From Serripes groenlandicus (Eukaryota; Mollusca; Bivalvia; Cardiida; Cardiidae), in contig JASEVX010000010.1 of assembly GCA_031761405.1 (NCBI GenBank), forward strand, positions 13,925,447-13,989,446: a stretch of DNA of 64,000 bases, in the 5' to 3' direction. The notes under the pieces are model-generated. The model ran no database searches. It saw nothing but the letters and a program-made list of their open reading frames with translations, and was not told where the DNA came from. The position numbers and the translations under genes are program-made. Each line of letters opens with the position of its first letter. The stretch's first letter is position 1. Positions 1 through 20,616 of this stretch are shown here, one piece after another.

Positions 1-221
1 ATTCCTAAATTTCTCATTTCTCACAATGTTTCAAAAAGTGTTCGTTAACAGTTTTAAAATAAATGTTACTAAGCTAATGACATAGTGTAAGGGAGAATAT
101 CCATTAATAATAACAAAATAAGTAGTAGCTTTTTATACGCAGTTATTTCCCTTGTTGCATTTAATTTAATATACACATTTTCAAAGCAATTGACTCTTTA
201 GATACCAAACAAATGTTTAAG

Positions 222-1025
222 CCTTTCCCACTTGCAGATCGCTTTTGACGCATCTGTTGCAAACGACTTTTGAAAGCATTGTAACAAAAGGAGAAATTGC
301 TCATGATGAGCAATTTCTCCTTTTCTTACACTGTTTTCAGCTTTATTTAATAATTGTTATTTTATTTTAGGGTCCAGTCTGGTCCAAAAAGGACCGGGTG
401 AAAAAGTCCCACTTTAAATCCCAATGTACACGCATGGTATATGTGATGCCTCTGCATCAGACGACTTTTGAAAAACAGCTTGGCGAGAGAGAGAGAAAAA
501 TTTAACAAAATTAGCACTTTTCTGCTTTTGTCACAATGTCTTCTATATCATTCATTAATTATATTTTTTTTTGTAGAGATTTTCCCTTTTTTGTTTAAAA
601 CTCTTTTCAAAGTTGTCTTCTGAATATCTTTTGTATGTGGAAAATTTGTAATTAACATTAATAACAAAAGCCCTGTTCATAATTTAATTTTGAAATATAA
701 AATTGTATAAGTAGTCCTGATAACATACAGAAAAATGGGGGAAACAAATTCAAATCGAAACTCTGTTAATAATATACAACACCAATTTAAATTTTAAGAA
801 AGTGCATACCACGTGTAGACGCTTTCTGACGCATCTGCAGCAGACGACTTTTGAAAACATTGTGGCAAAAGAAGAAATTACCCAAAACGAGCAATTTCGC
901 CTTTTGCCACAATGTTTTCAACTTCTTTCGGCAATATTATATTAATTTACAGAGACATTTCATTGTTTTGTTGAGATGATCTCCAAGTCGTCTACTACAG
1001 ATGTGTTGTATGTGGAAAGGGTTAA
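222..1025. repeat. Two old copies of the TTAA palindromic MITE (222-356, 818-1025)
   Basis: The first piece holds the hairpin core (AGAAATTGCTCATGATGAGC... palindrome) and has lost one end. The second is nearly complete, from GACGCTTTCTGACGC to GGAAAGGGTTAAC. Between them, 370-400 holds a short GGTCC/GGACC inverted repeat. Confidence 0.7.
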
Positions 1026-1110
1026 CATAGATCAGGGTCTTTCAAATAGTACTATTGAAAAGACCCTGCATAGATCCGGCATTAAAACATTAGAAAGAAA
1101 TACTACATAC

Positions 1111-1186
1111 CGTCAGCAGGATGTTTAATTAAAACATCCGAAGAATCAGTCATATCGGCCAGGTCCACTTCTGTTATTTTCTCCAT
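1111..1186 (-). CDS. Probable first coding exon of an unidentified leftward gene
   Basis: On the minus strand an ATG (1186-1184) opens 25 codons reading MEKITEVDLADMTDSSDVLI then KHPAD, ending in G followed by a good donor GTATGT (1110-1105). The acidic N-terminus and clean donor suggest a real first exon in phase 1. The rest of the gene would lie left of the window or in the repeat-filled 1-1080 stretch, where I found no convincing second exon. I do not recognise the protein. The exon could be a chance ORF beside a chance donor. Confidence 0.4.
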
Positions 1187-1645
1187 TGTAATTTATTTTC
1201 TCCGCACAAAATGTATATATATGAATTTCTTCTCAAATTTCTTTTCTCGTTGCACTATTTATTTAAATATATTGTCTTTTAATAAAATATTGTCTCGAAT
1301 ATACGTTTAAACAGTACTTATTTTCTTCACTAATGCCAAATGAATTTCACACTGACCCTATAGTCTCACCAGCTATTCCCTTTCTTTTGACCACAATAGA
1401 ATATATTTGCATTATATATACACGATAGCGCTTTGTTTCCAGACGAAGCCGGTTGCTTTTTCATCTCAGTGCGATAGCTGTTGACACCTATTATTAACCA
1501 ATGAATGGACATTGCGCAATGTGTGTTTATCTAAGATTAGGAACCAGATATAATCTCCTGTAGTTATCGGGCCCCGGGGCTTCTTCTTGAGAATTGTTCA
1601 AACCCTTTACCACGGGATCGCTGCGTGTGTGAGTTGTCGACTGTG

Positions 1646-1858
1646 TTAACCCTTACCCCCATATAGACGCTTTTTGACGCCTCTTCAGCAGACGGCTTTT
1701 TGAAAACATAGTGACAAAAGAAGAAATTGCTCCTTTTGCCACAATGTTTTTCACTTTTAGTCATAGGTTATCCATTCAATTATAGAGGTTTTCTATTGTT
1801 TGACCAAATATGTTCAAAGTCGTCTGCTGCAAAATTGTCCTATGGGGGAAAGGGTTCA
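1646..1858 (+). mobile_element. Young TTAA-MITE copy
   Basis: Starts TTAACCCTTACCCCCATATAG and ends GGGGGAAAGGGTTCA, so the right TTAA has mutated to TTCA. It carries the CTCTTCAGCAGACGG arm. The loop half of the core hairpin is deleted. Confidence 0.8.
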
Positions 1859-1987
1859 CCTTATTATGAGTTGCAGGTTTTTCATCATTATTGATAATAC
1901 ACTGTGTGCTATTTAACCGGTTATGTCAGGGATAATAGTTTTAAAAAGAAGTCCATGAATTTTACATGGTGTACGTCAAAATAACGT

Positions 1988-2280
1988 CGTCTGCTTCTTC
2001 CTGCTCATTGTCACAATGTTATTAAACGTCGTCAGCTGCAGAGACGTCAGAAACGTCTATATGTGGGAAAGGGTTAGCCCTTCACACTTCCGAATTCTAC
2101 TAAGTCGACTCATCCATATTCATGGTGTACGTCAAAATAACGTCGTCTTCTTCTTCTTCTGAAATTATAAAATATGAAAACAGTGTGGAAAAAGCAGAAA
2201 TTGCTAATTTGTCACAATGTTTTTAAAAGTCGTCTGCTGCAGAGACGTCAGAAACCGTCTATAATTAGGAGAAGTCTGTT
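1988..2280. repeat. Two MITE fragments in a direct duplication
   Basis: The phrase TGGTGTACGTCAAAATAACG occurs at about 1969 and again at about 2122, each time followed by a MITE right half (GTCGTC...GCAGAGACGTCAGAAACGTC). This looks like one insertion duplicated with its flank. Confidence 0.55.
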
Positions 2281-2518
2281 GAAGATAGAGTTAAATTTCA
2301 CATCTGATATACACTGCGTATAATTATTGAATAGCTTTTAAAACATTGCGGCAACAGTAATTAAATTAATTTTCTCATTTTATCAACATGTTTCCAAAAG
2401 TCGTCTGCTGCGCATAGGTAACGTTTGATACATTTGTATGTCGTACACAATCATAGCAAGCCGTGTCTGCTTTCAAGGACAGAAGGCTACACGAGGCATG
2501 AATACGGACAACATCAGG

Positions 2519-2746
2519 TTAACCCTTTCCCTCATATAGACGCTTTCGACGCCTCTGCAGCAGACGGATTTTTGAAAAACATAGTGACAAAGAAGAATTG
2601 CACAGAACGTGCAATTTCTCCTTTTGCCACAATGTTTTCCACTTTTAGTCATAGGTTATCCATTCAATTATGGAGATTTTCTGTTTTAAAACAAAAAACG
2701 TTCAAAGTCGTCTGCTGCAGAATTGTCGTATGAGGCAAAGGGTTAA
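2519..2746 (+). mobile_element. Young TTAA-MITE copy
   Basis: TTAA-CCCTTTCCCTCATATAGACG at the left and GAGGCAAAGGGTTAA at the right. The core hairpin is partly decayed (AAGAATTGCACAGAACGTGC). Confidence 0.85.
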
Positions 2747-2811
2747 GCATAAACCTTTGAGCGAGGAAATATAGAAGGAAAAGTTTAATTGTTTCATTAT
2801 TTCTGTTATAT

Positions 2812-3010
2812 CACGGCGTTTCGTTGTTGGTAAGTACCAGAACTACTTGTCCATTTATCATGACACCAGCCAGTTAGGTCGTAATGCTAACCCCGCGACC
2901 CTGACCGCCAAGAAGGGCAGCCATTACTACCAGTTGGTAGGACCCGTCCGGGTATCGAATCCTCGACCACCCGCACCTGAGGCCCTACCACTACACCACC
3001 GAGGCGGTAC
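2812..3010 (-). mobile_element. tRNA-headed SINE (second SINE family), minus strand
   Basis: Read on the minus strand, the right end begins CCTCGGTGGTGTAGTGGTAG, a tRNA-like A box, followed by GGATTCGATACCC, a B box. The body contains the phrase ACACCAGCCAGT...ATGCTAACC shared with 34618-34830, 50815-51022 and 58140-58346. Confidence 0.65.
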
Positions 3011-3111
3011 AAGGGGAGTAAAGAGCGGTTTGGTCATTCAAACGAGTAATCAGAAAGGAAATAACAATACTTTGATTAATAGTGAGCGGTGTTCCACGAG
3101 AACCAACCTCA

Positions 3112-3336
3112 GCCCTTTCCCTCATACAACAAGTCTGCAGCAGACGACATCGAACGTATTTTGTAAAACATAGAAAATCTCAATAATTGAATGATAACCT
3201 ATGACAAAAAGTGGAAAACATTGTGGCAAAAGGAGAAATTGCACGTTCTGTGCAATTTCTTCTTTTGTCACTATGTTGTTAAAAAGACGTCTGCTGCAGA
3301 GGCGTCAGAAAGCGGCTATATGAGGGAAAGGGTTAA
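3112..3336 (-). mobile_element. Young TTAA-MITE copy, inverted
   Basis: Begins CCCTTTCCCTCATACAAC, with the left TTAA lost, and ends GAGGGAAAGGGTTAA. The core palindrome GAAATTGCACG...TGTGCAATTTC is intact. Confidence 0.85.
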
Positions 3337-3851
3337 CGTATTTATTGCACATGTGGGAAATGACCTTTCTGCACATCGATACCAAGATTACAAATGAATA
3401 ATGCGTTACTAAAGTTTCTTGAAACATTATATGACCAATAGGAAAACGGTACAGATCCAGATCAGACTTTGCGGATGCGATAACTGACCTGAATCTACAA
3501 TGATCTCAAATACCTTCCGATTGGTTTTCATTTCATGCAAGTATTTTCGCACATATCATAAACATTTGACTTTTGACGGATTAATTACTGTTTTCATGAA
3601 TTGAAACATTTCCCCCTTCTCATCCGTCGTGGCTCTGATCTATACAATGTATGTTTACGCTATCTTATGTAATATATTAACCTAAGTGGCTTGTTTTCTT
3701 ACGACTGAATCAGTGGTTAACATTACAAATAAAAGCAATTATATAAAAACATGTTTGTTTTATTTCGACCAGACTAAATCAAAGCCAAATATTGAAACTG
3801 TAAAATATTTATTCGATCGATGCTTTTATGTTTTGTTCATTCCTCGTGTTA

Positions 3852-4083
3852 TTAACCCTTTCCCCCTCATATGTACACTTTCTGACGCCTCTGCAGCAGA
3901 CGGCTTTTTGAAAACATAGTGACATAAGAAGAAATTGCTCAAAACGAGCAATTTCTCCTTTTTACACAATGTTTTCCACTTTTAGTCATAGGTTATCCAT
4001 TCAATTATAGAGATTTTCTATTTTTTGACAAAATATGTTCGAAGTCGTTTGCTGCAGAATTGTTGTATGAGGGAAAGGGTTAA
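3852..4083 (+). mobile_element. Young TTAA-MITE copy
   Basis: TTAA at both ends. The core GAAATTGCTCAAAACGAGC hairpin is intact. It is followed directly by an old, shortened copy at about 4080-4230. Confidence 0.87.
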
Positions 4084-4850
4084 TCATTTCCCGGGTACAG
4101 ACGACTTTTGAAAATACATGTTTTATATCATAGTGAGAAAATGAGATATGGCTCAAAGCGAGCAATTCTTCCTTCCCCCCCAATAATTTCAATTATTATT
4201 CAAACTAAAAAATGTTAGTTTTGCATATGTTATGATCCAATTTAACAGTAATAACCTCCTATATACGTTCCTGATGATACAGAAGAATGTTTATACTGGA
4301 GTGGTCTTCGTAATATTCTTATCCGTGCAGTCTGAGCATGGTCTTAGTAGATTGACCTTAAACGGGCTGAACTCCAGATGGAGATCAAAATTAGCAATGT
4401 TGAATCTTCTGCAAATATTGCTAATAGTGTCAAAAAATTAAGTAATAAGTAGTTCAAAACTGTTTGAGCAGTAATTGTTGATTCACAGTCAATTAAAAAC
4501 CAATGAAAATGTACAAAGTATGGCTTACTGGGTATGACTACCCATTAAAATTGAGTACTGGAAAGTAAAATTAGTAGTCTAATTTTATCTCAGAATTATG
4601 ATTCTATTAGTTCAAGACAACTTTTTAACAGTTTTAAAACTTTGACTTGACTATCTTTAATCTGGAGTTCAGCACTTTTAAGTATATACTGAACTGAGAA
4701 GTGGATGTTTTTTTTAATAATCTTCAATATGTTTTGTGACATTGTTTTTTAAGAGTTGGATGTTTGGATAATGAAAAATGATATGTTGCTGTGTATAATG
4801 TCATGCTTGATTCATTTATAAAAGCCTTGTGATATGCAAACACTTTTCTT

Positions 4851-5110
4851 ATGTCAGCGCATGAAAAAATAAGTGTTCATGCAAATTGCAAATACTTCCG
4901 TAGATTACCAGCTAAAACAGGTATTTTCAAATTCAGCTTTATACCAAACACTGTAAAATATTGGAATCTCTTACTACCGGACTTAATCCGTAAACCACAC
5001 CAATCTACAGGTGCGGTTAAGCCATTTGCAGATATTGTTCGGGGAGGGAAGGGTGTTATGACACATACATGTAAAACTGTCATCAGAAGTGACACCGTAT
5101 AACTATCAAG
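4851..5110 (+). mobile_element. 3' end of a non-LTR retrotransposon (LINE) with reverse-transcriptase C-terminus
   Basis: An open frame to 5102 contains KYFRRLPAKTG then FKFSFIPNTVKYWNLLLPDL. The 'F/Y-S-F-x-P-x-T-x-x-x-W-N-x-L-P' signature lies at the C-terminus of many CR1/Jockey-type polyproteins. It is followed by a short tandem tail (ATCAAG)n at 5104-5128, which fits the simple-repeat 3' end of such elements. Endonuclease and polymerase domains are absent, so this is a dead 5'-truncated copy. The family assignment is inferred from this signature alone. Confidence 0.6.
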
Positions 5111-5710
5111 ATCAAGATCAAGATCTTGAAAAAGACAGGTTCAATACAAAAGCAATAAGAAGAAAAAGCCATATTTGTAATATGTAACTTTTCCTTGGTC
5201 TTCTTCCGCTGATGAAAAACCATTATCATTTATCAATACTTGAAAAGAAAAGTATATGAGCCGTCCCACGAGAAAACCAACATGGTGGACTCTGCGTAAA
5301 GTATTGACTCAGGACAGACACGTTTCGCCTCCTGTGGGTTTTCTGTTTAAGGAATCATTACTCTATACCTCTATCTCCCTAAGACGGAATGTATCGGCCC
5401 GGATTAGCCTGCGCATAGTTGCGCATTATAAGCCAATCATAATGTTGGTTTTCTCGTGGCACGGCTCATTTTCAGATATTGATAGAATGTTAATTAAGCT
5501 ACTTGACACATGCATGTAAATCTGTCATCAGAACGGACACCGTATAATTATCAAGATCAAGATCTTTAAAAGAAAGGTTCAATAACAAAAAAAGAAAGAA
5601 GAAAAAGCCATATTTGTAATATCTCACTATCTCTTGATCTTCTTCAGACGATGAAAAACCACTATCATTTATCAATAATTGAACAGAAAAGTATATCTTA
5701 TTCAACCATT
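5061..5710 (+). repeat. Direct duplication of about 195 bp flanking a MITE
   Basis: The block at 5061-5255 (CACATACATGTAAAACTGTC ... CATTATCATTTATCAATA) recurs at 5504-5700 with scattered differences. It carries the LINE tail and its flank. The MITE at 5256-5469 lies between the two copies. Confidence 0.65.
5256..5469. mobile_element. Palindromic MITE with ATGAGCCGTCCCACGAGA ends
   Basis: The left end ATGAGCCGTCCCACGAGAAA is mirrored by CTCGTGGCACGGCTCAT at the right. The interior contains the imperfect palindrome around TTTTCGCCTCCTGTGGG that recurs at 28206-28450, 28550-28710 and 63001-63215. It has no coding capacity. Confidence 0.75.
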
Positions 5711-5842
5711 ATGGAGTGCTAAACCAGTGCAGGGTGTGTATGTTAAAAGGGTTGAATTAATTCAGGAACCCTGATCTGTGGTATTCTGCAGTCTTATTTG
5801 AATCTCAGTTATCCATGTACCACAAACAGACATATTTAGTGA

Positions 5843-6040
5843 CACATCTACTGCGGACGAATTTTGAAAAACTTTGTGACAAAAGGAGAAAAGTTATACT
5901 TATTGATTTCTCAATTTTCCACCATTATTTTCAATTATTCAAAATTTTGATTGCTATTTATGTATATGATTTTGTTATGCAAGGGGGTTTATGTTAAAGT
6001 CGTCTGCTGCTGATTTATTGATGTGTGGAAACGCTTCTGA
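5843..6040. repeat. Old TTAA-MITE relic
   Basis: Retains the ACTGCGGACGA...TTTTGAAAAAC arm, ACAAAAGGAGAAA and the AAAGTCGTCTGCTGC arm. The core hairpin and the ends are decayed. Confidence 0.55.
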
Positions 6041-6189
6041 GCAATTTCTTCTTATTCCTACACTGTTTTTCGATACCAGGGCATTTAATGTTATCTCTCT
6101 ATTTGAAAAGGTTGACGTGATTTCGTTTTTTCTACATGGTAGATGACACGCAACCTTTAGTTGCGAAACATATTGTTGGCGAAACTCCC

Positions 6190-6331
6190 ACTGGCTAGTT
6201 AGTTTGGTGCGAAACGTACCGAAACCGGAAGAAGCACAACGCCATAATTCAACAAAAACGAAAAGTCATCGAAGCCGGTGATTGAAAAACTTGATCTTAT
6301 GATTTAAATGAGATACAAATAATTAGAAAAT
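6190..6331 (+). promoter_or_regulatory. Presumed PSMD7 promoter/5' leader
   Basis: This repeat-free stretch precedes the PSMD7 start codon. It contains ACCGGAAG at 6224-6231, a consensus ETS/GABP core commonly found in housekeeping promoters, about 105 bp before the ATG. No TATA box is evident. The start site is inferred. Confidence 0.4.
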
Positions 6332-15196
<8,865 letters not shown>

Positions 15197-16570
15197 GTTT
15201 AATTTAAGTGACAGCATTCATCATGTATATATAGTAACTTTGGATAAACAGTTTGAGATGTACATTGCCTTTTTGTTTCCACGTCAGATTAAATGAACCA
15301 GTTCCTTGATACAGACAAACTGAACTTAACGAATTGTGGATAAGGAAGAAATTGCTGAGTCCAGGCCAATTCTCCTTTACCAGCAATGTTTTCAACTCTG
15401 TATTGGAATTATTTCTCAGCTGTTGAATTGCAGACAACATCAGGTCTACAGTAAAAGTACCATCATAAGAATGAAAGGATAGAACACAGTAGGTAGAGTA
15501 CTACTCCTAATGGTCTACTTTTTCACAATGTTTTAAAAACGGCCAAAAGTATTTTGTAAAGGAAAAACTCCATTAATCTGAAGTGGAATGCTGATTTTTC
15601 ATCTTAGAACTTCAAGAGACTATATATAATATTCCAGGTCTGTTCAAATTAACTGGTCTTTACTAATGACAATAGGTCCTTAAAGATTTGTAGCGTTTGT
15701 AGTTTAAGATCAGCATTCAAACATCAACATAGGATAAAAGGGTCTTCAAACATATGTCCCATGTGTGGTTTAAGATAAGGATGCAGATTCCTAACTTCAG
15801 ATCTGACAGTTATTCTATTCTCCAACAGAAGATTCTGTAACCATCTTCCATAAACAAGAAATGTGTTAAAAGTTGGAATCATTGTGGCAAAATTCACCAG
15901 CTTCAGATAAATCAAAATGCATCTATATTTGAAAATGTTAATATGTCACTAGTTTTCAAAATGTGCAAATCCTGATCATACTGATCTGGATCTACATTGG
16001 AGGCAAATGTCCAAATAAGGAAAGGATGTCATGATTTCAAACTGAATCTCTTATCCACTTTACAAGTTTGTATTTCTATAAAAGATCCAGCCATATAGTG
16101 CTAAAACACATTTTCCTTGAAGTTGGGGTGAATTCCCTTTCTAAAACTCAATTACATATTTCATCTGAAATAAAATAATTTAATAAAAACCCAAGTCTTT
16201 ATTTAGATTGTTTATTTGTATTCCATGCCAGCTTCGGTTTCCCATGCCTTGAAGCCATTTATGTCCCTCGTTGAACATTCTTCTCAGAAACAACTCTAGC
16301 GTTGATGATATCATAATTCAGTGTAAATTTTAAATGGTGGTTTTTAAAATCATAAAAACAACGAGGGAAAGAACGGTATTTTTATGTCGCCTCACTCGCC
16401 TGCCTTGGTAGAGCCATTTCTCGGACATGCTTTCTACTTATCGGCAGGCGACAAGTGTGTTTCTTCAGCATTCTTGTCTTTATATAATTATTATTATGAA
16501 CACATTTAATTGTCAAAACAATCACTTTCCTTAAACCATCAGAAAGAAGGCATTGGATCATTTGAATTTA
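15197..16570 (+). other. PSMD7 3' UTR and downstream DNA
   Basis: Possible poly(A) signals AATAAA occur at 16169-16174 and 16182-16187. 15320-15440 retains a worn MITE relic (AGGAAGAAATTGCTGAG...CAATTCTCCTTTACC). The rest to 16570 shows no gene I can support. Confidence 0.4.
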
Positions 16571-16574
16571 ATGC

Positions 16575-16695
16575 TGACTTCCGCAGTATTTTCGTTATAT
16601 CATGGCTTCCAGCTCACCTAACCATGTGTTTCCTGGCTCTTATACCGGGACTCCATACAACATTCTTTCTACATAAGACTTATTCAGTTATTGGC
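16575..16695 (-). mobile_element. SINE tail fragment, minus strand
   Basis: Read on the minus strand: GAGCCAGGAAACACATGGTT, AGGTGAGCTGGAAGCCATGA and TATAACG, the same order as the plus-strand SINEs. Confidence 0.55.
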
Positions 16696-16948
16696 AGAAG
16701 ATGAATGACGCTAGAAACAATGATGTTTATCTATAATCATTATGAAGGAATAACCAGTGTGGAATTGGAACTTTGAACTCCTGTATCAATAGCCCTCATC
16801 CTTACTGGAATGGGGCATGCATGAGGACAAAAAAACATCCAACCCTTTCCAACATACAACGAATCTGCAGCAAATGACTTTGAAAACATGTAGTCAAAAA
16901 TACGGGAACTTTCTATTAATGAAACTAAATGATTGAGTAGAATTGAAA

Positions 16949-18154
16949 CAAGAGGACAGCATGCTCGACTATTTGGCCATTTGATACTAAAGACAACAGT
17001 TGTTACTGAGATAGTGGCTTGATAGTATAGAACTATAAATCAAGTTGGATAAGTCTTGTTTGAATAGCATCTGCTGTTTGTAGGTAAAGGCCTTGCATGC
17101 AAAACTTTAACCCAAATTGCTAACTTCACAAACTGCCATAATTTATAATAAATTCAGTCAGGAGTTATCTAACCTGATTGTTTGATACCTTTAAAGACTT
17201 CATTGAAGATTTAAATCAATCCCCGAGTGGTTACTGAGATATGTGCATGATAGTGCCACTATGGCACTTGCATGCAAAACTTTAAACAAATTTTAAAAGT
17301 CAAACAAGGGCCATAATGTGTACTAAATTCATACAAGAGTTATCTAACCTGACTGTCTGACAACCCTGAAGACATTGATGAAGTTTCAAGTCAATATCAT
17401 TAGTGGTTACTGAGATACATGTATATCCATGAAAGTACCTTGCATGCAAAACTTTAACCAGAATTTCTAAGTAAAAAAGTGCCACAATTTGCATTATATT
17501 CTGAAAAGAGTTATCAAATGTGGGATGGTTGGGAAGGGTCGTTGCAATGCATCAAGTAATTACTAGGATATGGTCTCTTAATGTCGTTGCACGCACAACT
17601 TTAACAAGAATTTCCAAGTCAAAAAATTGCTTTAACTTGCAGTAAATGCAGGAAAGAGCCTACTTGATAATCTACATAGCTGTGATGGTTGGGGAGTGTT
17701 GTATAAAGTTTCAATGCAATGCATCAAGTAAATACATGTAGTTGCACGCAAAACTTTATCCAGAATTTCTTAGTAAAAAAGGGGGCATAATTGTGTTAAA
17801 ATCTTATATAGATTATTGGGAGTTGTCCTGCAAGGTCATTTGATGATGTCAAATAAGTGTGTGAAGTTTCAAAGCAATCGCATCTGCGGTGTTTGAGATA
17901 AAGCCTTGCATGCAAAACTTTAACCAAAATATCTAAGTCCAAACAGGGGCATAATTGTGTCAAAATCCGATATAGAGTTATGGGACTTGTCCTGCAAGGT
18001 CATTTGATGATGTCCAATACATGTTTGAAGTTTCAAAGCAATAGCATACGTGGTTTGTGAGAAAAAGCCTTGCATGCAAAACTTTAACCAAAGTTGCAAC
18101 GCCGACGCACAAGTGACTAATAGCTCTCATATTCTTCGAATAGTCGAGCTAAAA
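16949..18154 (+). mobile_element. 1.2-kb repeat with GCTCGACTATT / AATAGTCGAGC subterminal inverted repeats (putative rolling-circle element)
   Basis: Starts ACAAGAGGACAGCATGCTCGAC and ends CATATTCTTCGAATAGTCGAG then CTAAAAA. The interior is about seven degenerate units of roughly 150-180 bp, each with GCATGCAAAACTTTAACC and a phrase like GGGCCATAATTTGC. It has no ORF. The hairpin TATTC-TTC-GAATA lies just before the right end. I infer a non-autonomous Helentron-like element; see findings. Confidence 0.6.
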
Positions 18155-18256
18155 AGTGTGGCAAAAGGAGAAACTGCTCGTGATGAGTAATTTCTCGTTG
18201 TGTTACACATATTTTAAAAATTATCTGATGTAGAGATGTCTGTATGAGGGAGTCTT
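18155..18256. repeat. Old TTAA-MITE fragment
   Basis: GTGGCAAAAGGAGAAACTGC and the core GCTCGTGATGAGTAATTTC, ending TGTATGAGGGAGTCTTAAC. Confidence 0.55.
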
Positions 18257-18278
18257 AACATGATATAACTGACAGTAA

Positions 18279-19697
18279 GCCCCTATCTCACATACACAAT
18301 TTAAGAAATTGCGAACACGTTTTAAGAAAAGTTGAAAAATCGTGTTGATTTGTGCTCGACCTTGTGGTTTATGCAAATTTCTTGACCAAACACGACCCTC
18401 ATACGATTGAACACGACACTACGACCGTCATAAGATATTCATACGATACAACACGATTTAACCTCATTTAACACGACCCCAATACAACTGTCATACGACC
18501 AAACACAACTATCATACGACTTAACACGCATCAACACAACCGCCATACCATTAAACACGAACATTACGATGTCCATACGACTACAAAAATAAACACGATC
18601 TCCATATGACTGAGCAAGACCTTCATACGACATATTTTTGTTTATTTTGGTCACGTGGGTCATGTAGTATATAAGCTGCATTGCAACAGCATTTCTGTGT
18701 CAAGTCTTCTCCATGTTCAACAACGAACAAGACTCGAAAGAAGCAGCTTTCTCCTCAAGCAAACGTCTCTTTTTTGCCCGAATCTTTATATGATGTCAAC
18801 TTCTTATTATAAAAGAGTTCGTTTTCGCGATAAAACTCCGCTAATTCCACTTCCTGGCTGAAAATATACCAAGTGTTGCGTCCTTTCTTCTGTTGGGAAG
18901 ACTCAGCATCACTGGGATTGATGGATGAAATTGATGTTTTTCTCTTCTTATTTGGTCTGCCTTTCTTGGTTGGTTTGGGTCCGGTTAGCTTAGCGGTACC
19001 AGCGACACCATCAAGATCTGGCCCGGTTAGCAGTGGTATATTGATGTGAAATGTCTTCAGATGGAGATGAAGGTGGAGGTGATGGAATGTTGAATGGACT
19101 ATCCTCCTGCTGAGATGGCTGGATGTCACTTTCAGTTGTTGTTGGCGATTTTGGTGGTGGTACAGAGGTTTCAGCTGGCTCATCTTGTCCCTGGGTACCG
19201 GGTGGATGTTCATCCATGGTTGGTGGTGAAGGATGTTTCCCTTTCGAAGGTTTTGCTTGGGGGAGCTTCCGTTTCGGCCGCCTGAGGTTTGGCATGGCTG
19301 TAGAATGAGCTTTCACTTTCAGGGGGTTTTCACTCAGTCACATGTGGGCTCTTCCGGTCGTATGACAAAAGTATGGATTTCGTGTTCAGGCGTATGGAAG
19401 TCGTATTGAATCGTGTTAAAACATATGAAGGTCGTATGAGTTTCTTCCCATGCTCCCAAACACGACTGAATGCGACTGAATACGATCTCCATATGACTGA
19501 ACACGAAACACGACTTTTCAGCTCGGCTTAAATCATGTTATAAATTGCAAACAAATATAACACGATTTAAGCCGAGCTGCGACCGACCATGACTTAACAT
19601 GAATGAGTGCGCGACCTTCATACGTTCTAACACGATTGAAGGAAAAACGTTAAATCGTGTTCATTCGTGTTCAGATTTGTGAATGTGAGATAGGGGC
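18279..19697 (-). mobile_element. Harbinger-like DNA transposon with broken ORF
   Basis: The ends are inverted repeats (GCCCCTATCTCACAT / ATGTGAGATAGGGGC) flanked by TAA on both sides (18276-18278 and 19698-19700), which fits the TWA target of PIF/Harbinger. The flanks are filled with short motifs ACACGAC and CATACGAC. On the minus strand two overlapping frames, 19316-19011 and 19213-18755, together look like one gene with a frameshift near 19040. The N-part is proline- and serine-rich. The C-part has KKGRPNKKRK, nuclear-signal-like, followed by EVELAEFYRENELFYNKKL, which recalls MADF/Myb-like domains. No DDE transposase is present. Confidence 0.6.
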
Positions 19698-19844
19698 TAA
19701 TTAGAGTGTCTGAGGTACACATGTAATGTATCAAAAATCTAGAACTGCAGACCTATGTTCGGTTATTTCTAAGAGTGACCAGTCATTGTTCAGATGATCT
19801 TTAATATTGCTTGATAACAAGTTGAGATACTTTACCCAAATACA

Positions 19845-20080
19845 ACAAGAGCACTTCGGAGCAAACGCTAACGCTCGTCTGTTTTTTCTAAGTCAAGGAA
19901 AGGGCATTTCTGAATAATTATTAAAGCCAGAGTTGGTATAGACAAGCATATTGTTCCTAGGAACATGTGTACCAAGTTTCATTTGAAAATATTGAACGGT
20001 TTTTGGGTTAACGTATGAGTTACGGTTAAAGTTTTGTGACACAGTGCCAATGGTATCACAATAGGCCTTTTTTTCTTTGA
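19845..20080 (+). repeat. Repeat starting ACAAGAGCACTTCGGAGC
   Basis: Carries the ACAAGAG start and GCTAACGCTCGTCTG, then TTCCTAGGAACATGTGTACC, the mirror of the units at 13240-13730. The right end is unclear. Confidence 0.45.
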
Positions 20081-20182
20081 TAAAACAGACAAGCTAATGA
20101 CAATACATGTGCCCCAATATGCAAACAATGAGACACTTCTGCTTGCTGCTATGAAATAGGAAGGAGATGGGTTTTGATTAAT

Positions 20183-20616
20183 AACCCTTTCCTACATACG
20201 GCAGATGACTTTGAAAAGCGATCTTGGCTAAACAATCTCTATAAATGAAAGAATAATAATTGAATAAGAGTTTAAATCATTGTGGCAAAAGGAGAAATTG
20301 CTCATGATGAGCCATTGCTGCAGATGCATTTATATGTTGGGAAGGGTTATGGCTAGAAATGAGACACTTTGGTTCCCTGCTGTGGAAAGGATTTAGAGTA
20401 TTTACCCCTTCCCACATACAACAATTCTACAGCATACCTTAAAACTTTCAAACAAAATTGTGGTAAACCTCTGTACATAATAATAGTATAATAAATAAAT
20501 AGTGTTGGAAACATTGTGGCAAATGGAGAAATTGCTCATCATGAGCAATTTCTCCTTTTGCCACACTTTTGTCAAATTTAAACTGCTGCAGGGGTGTCTG
20601 TATGAGGGAAAGGGTT
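20183..20616. repeat. Two old TTAA-MITE copies (20183-20350, 20403-20616)
   Basis: The second has a perfect GGAGAAATTGCTCATCATGA core palindrome, but its right arm is shortened. It ends GAGGGAAAGGGTTAA. Confidence 0.65.

Noticed and set aside
361..470. Possible second exon of the leftward gene (MRVHWDLKWDFF on the minus strand)
   Set aside because: There is no GT donor at the expected end and no pyrimidine tract before it. The GGTCC repeats suggest a small inverted repeat instead.
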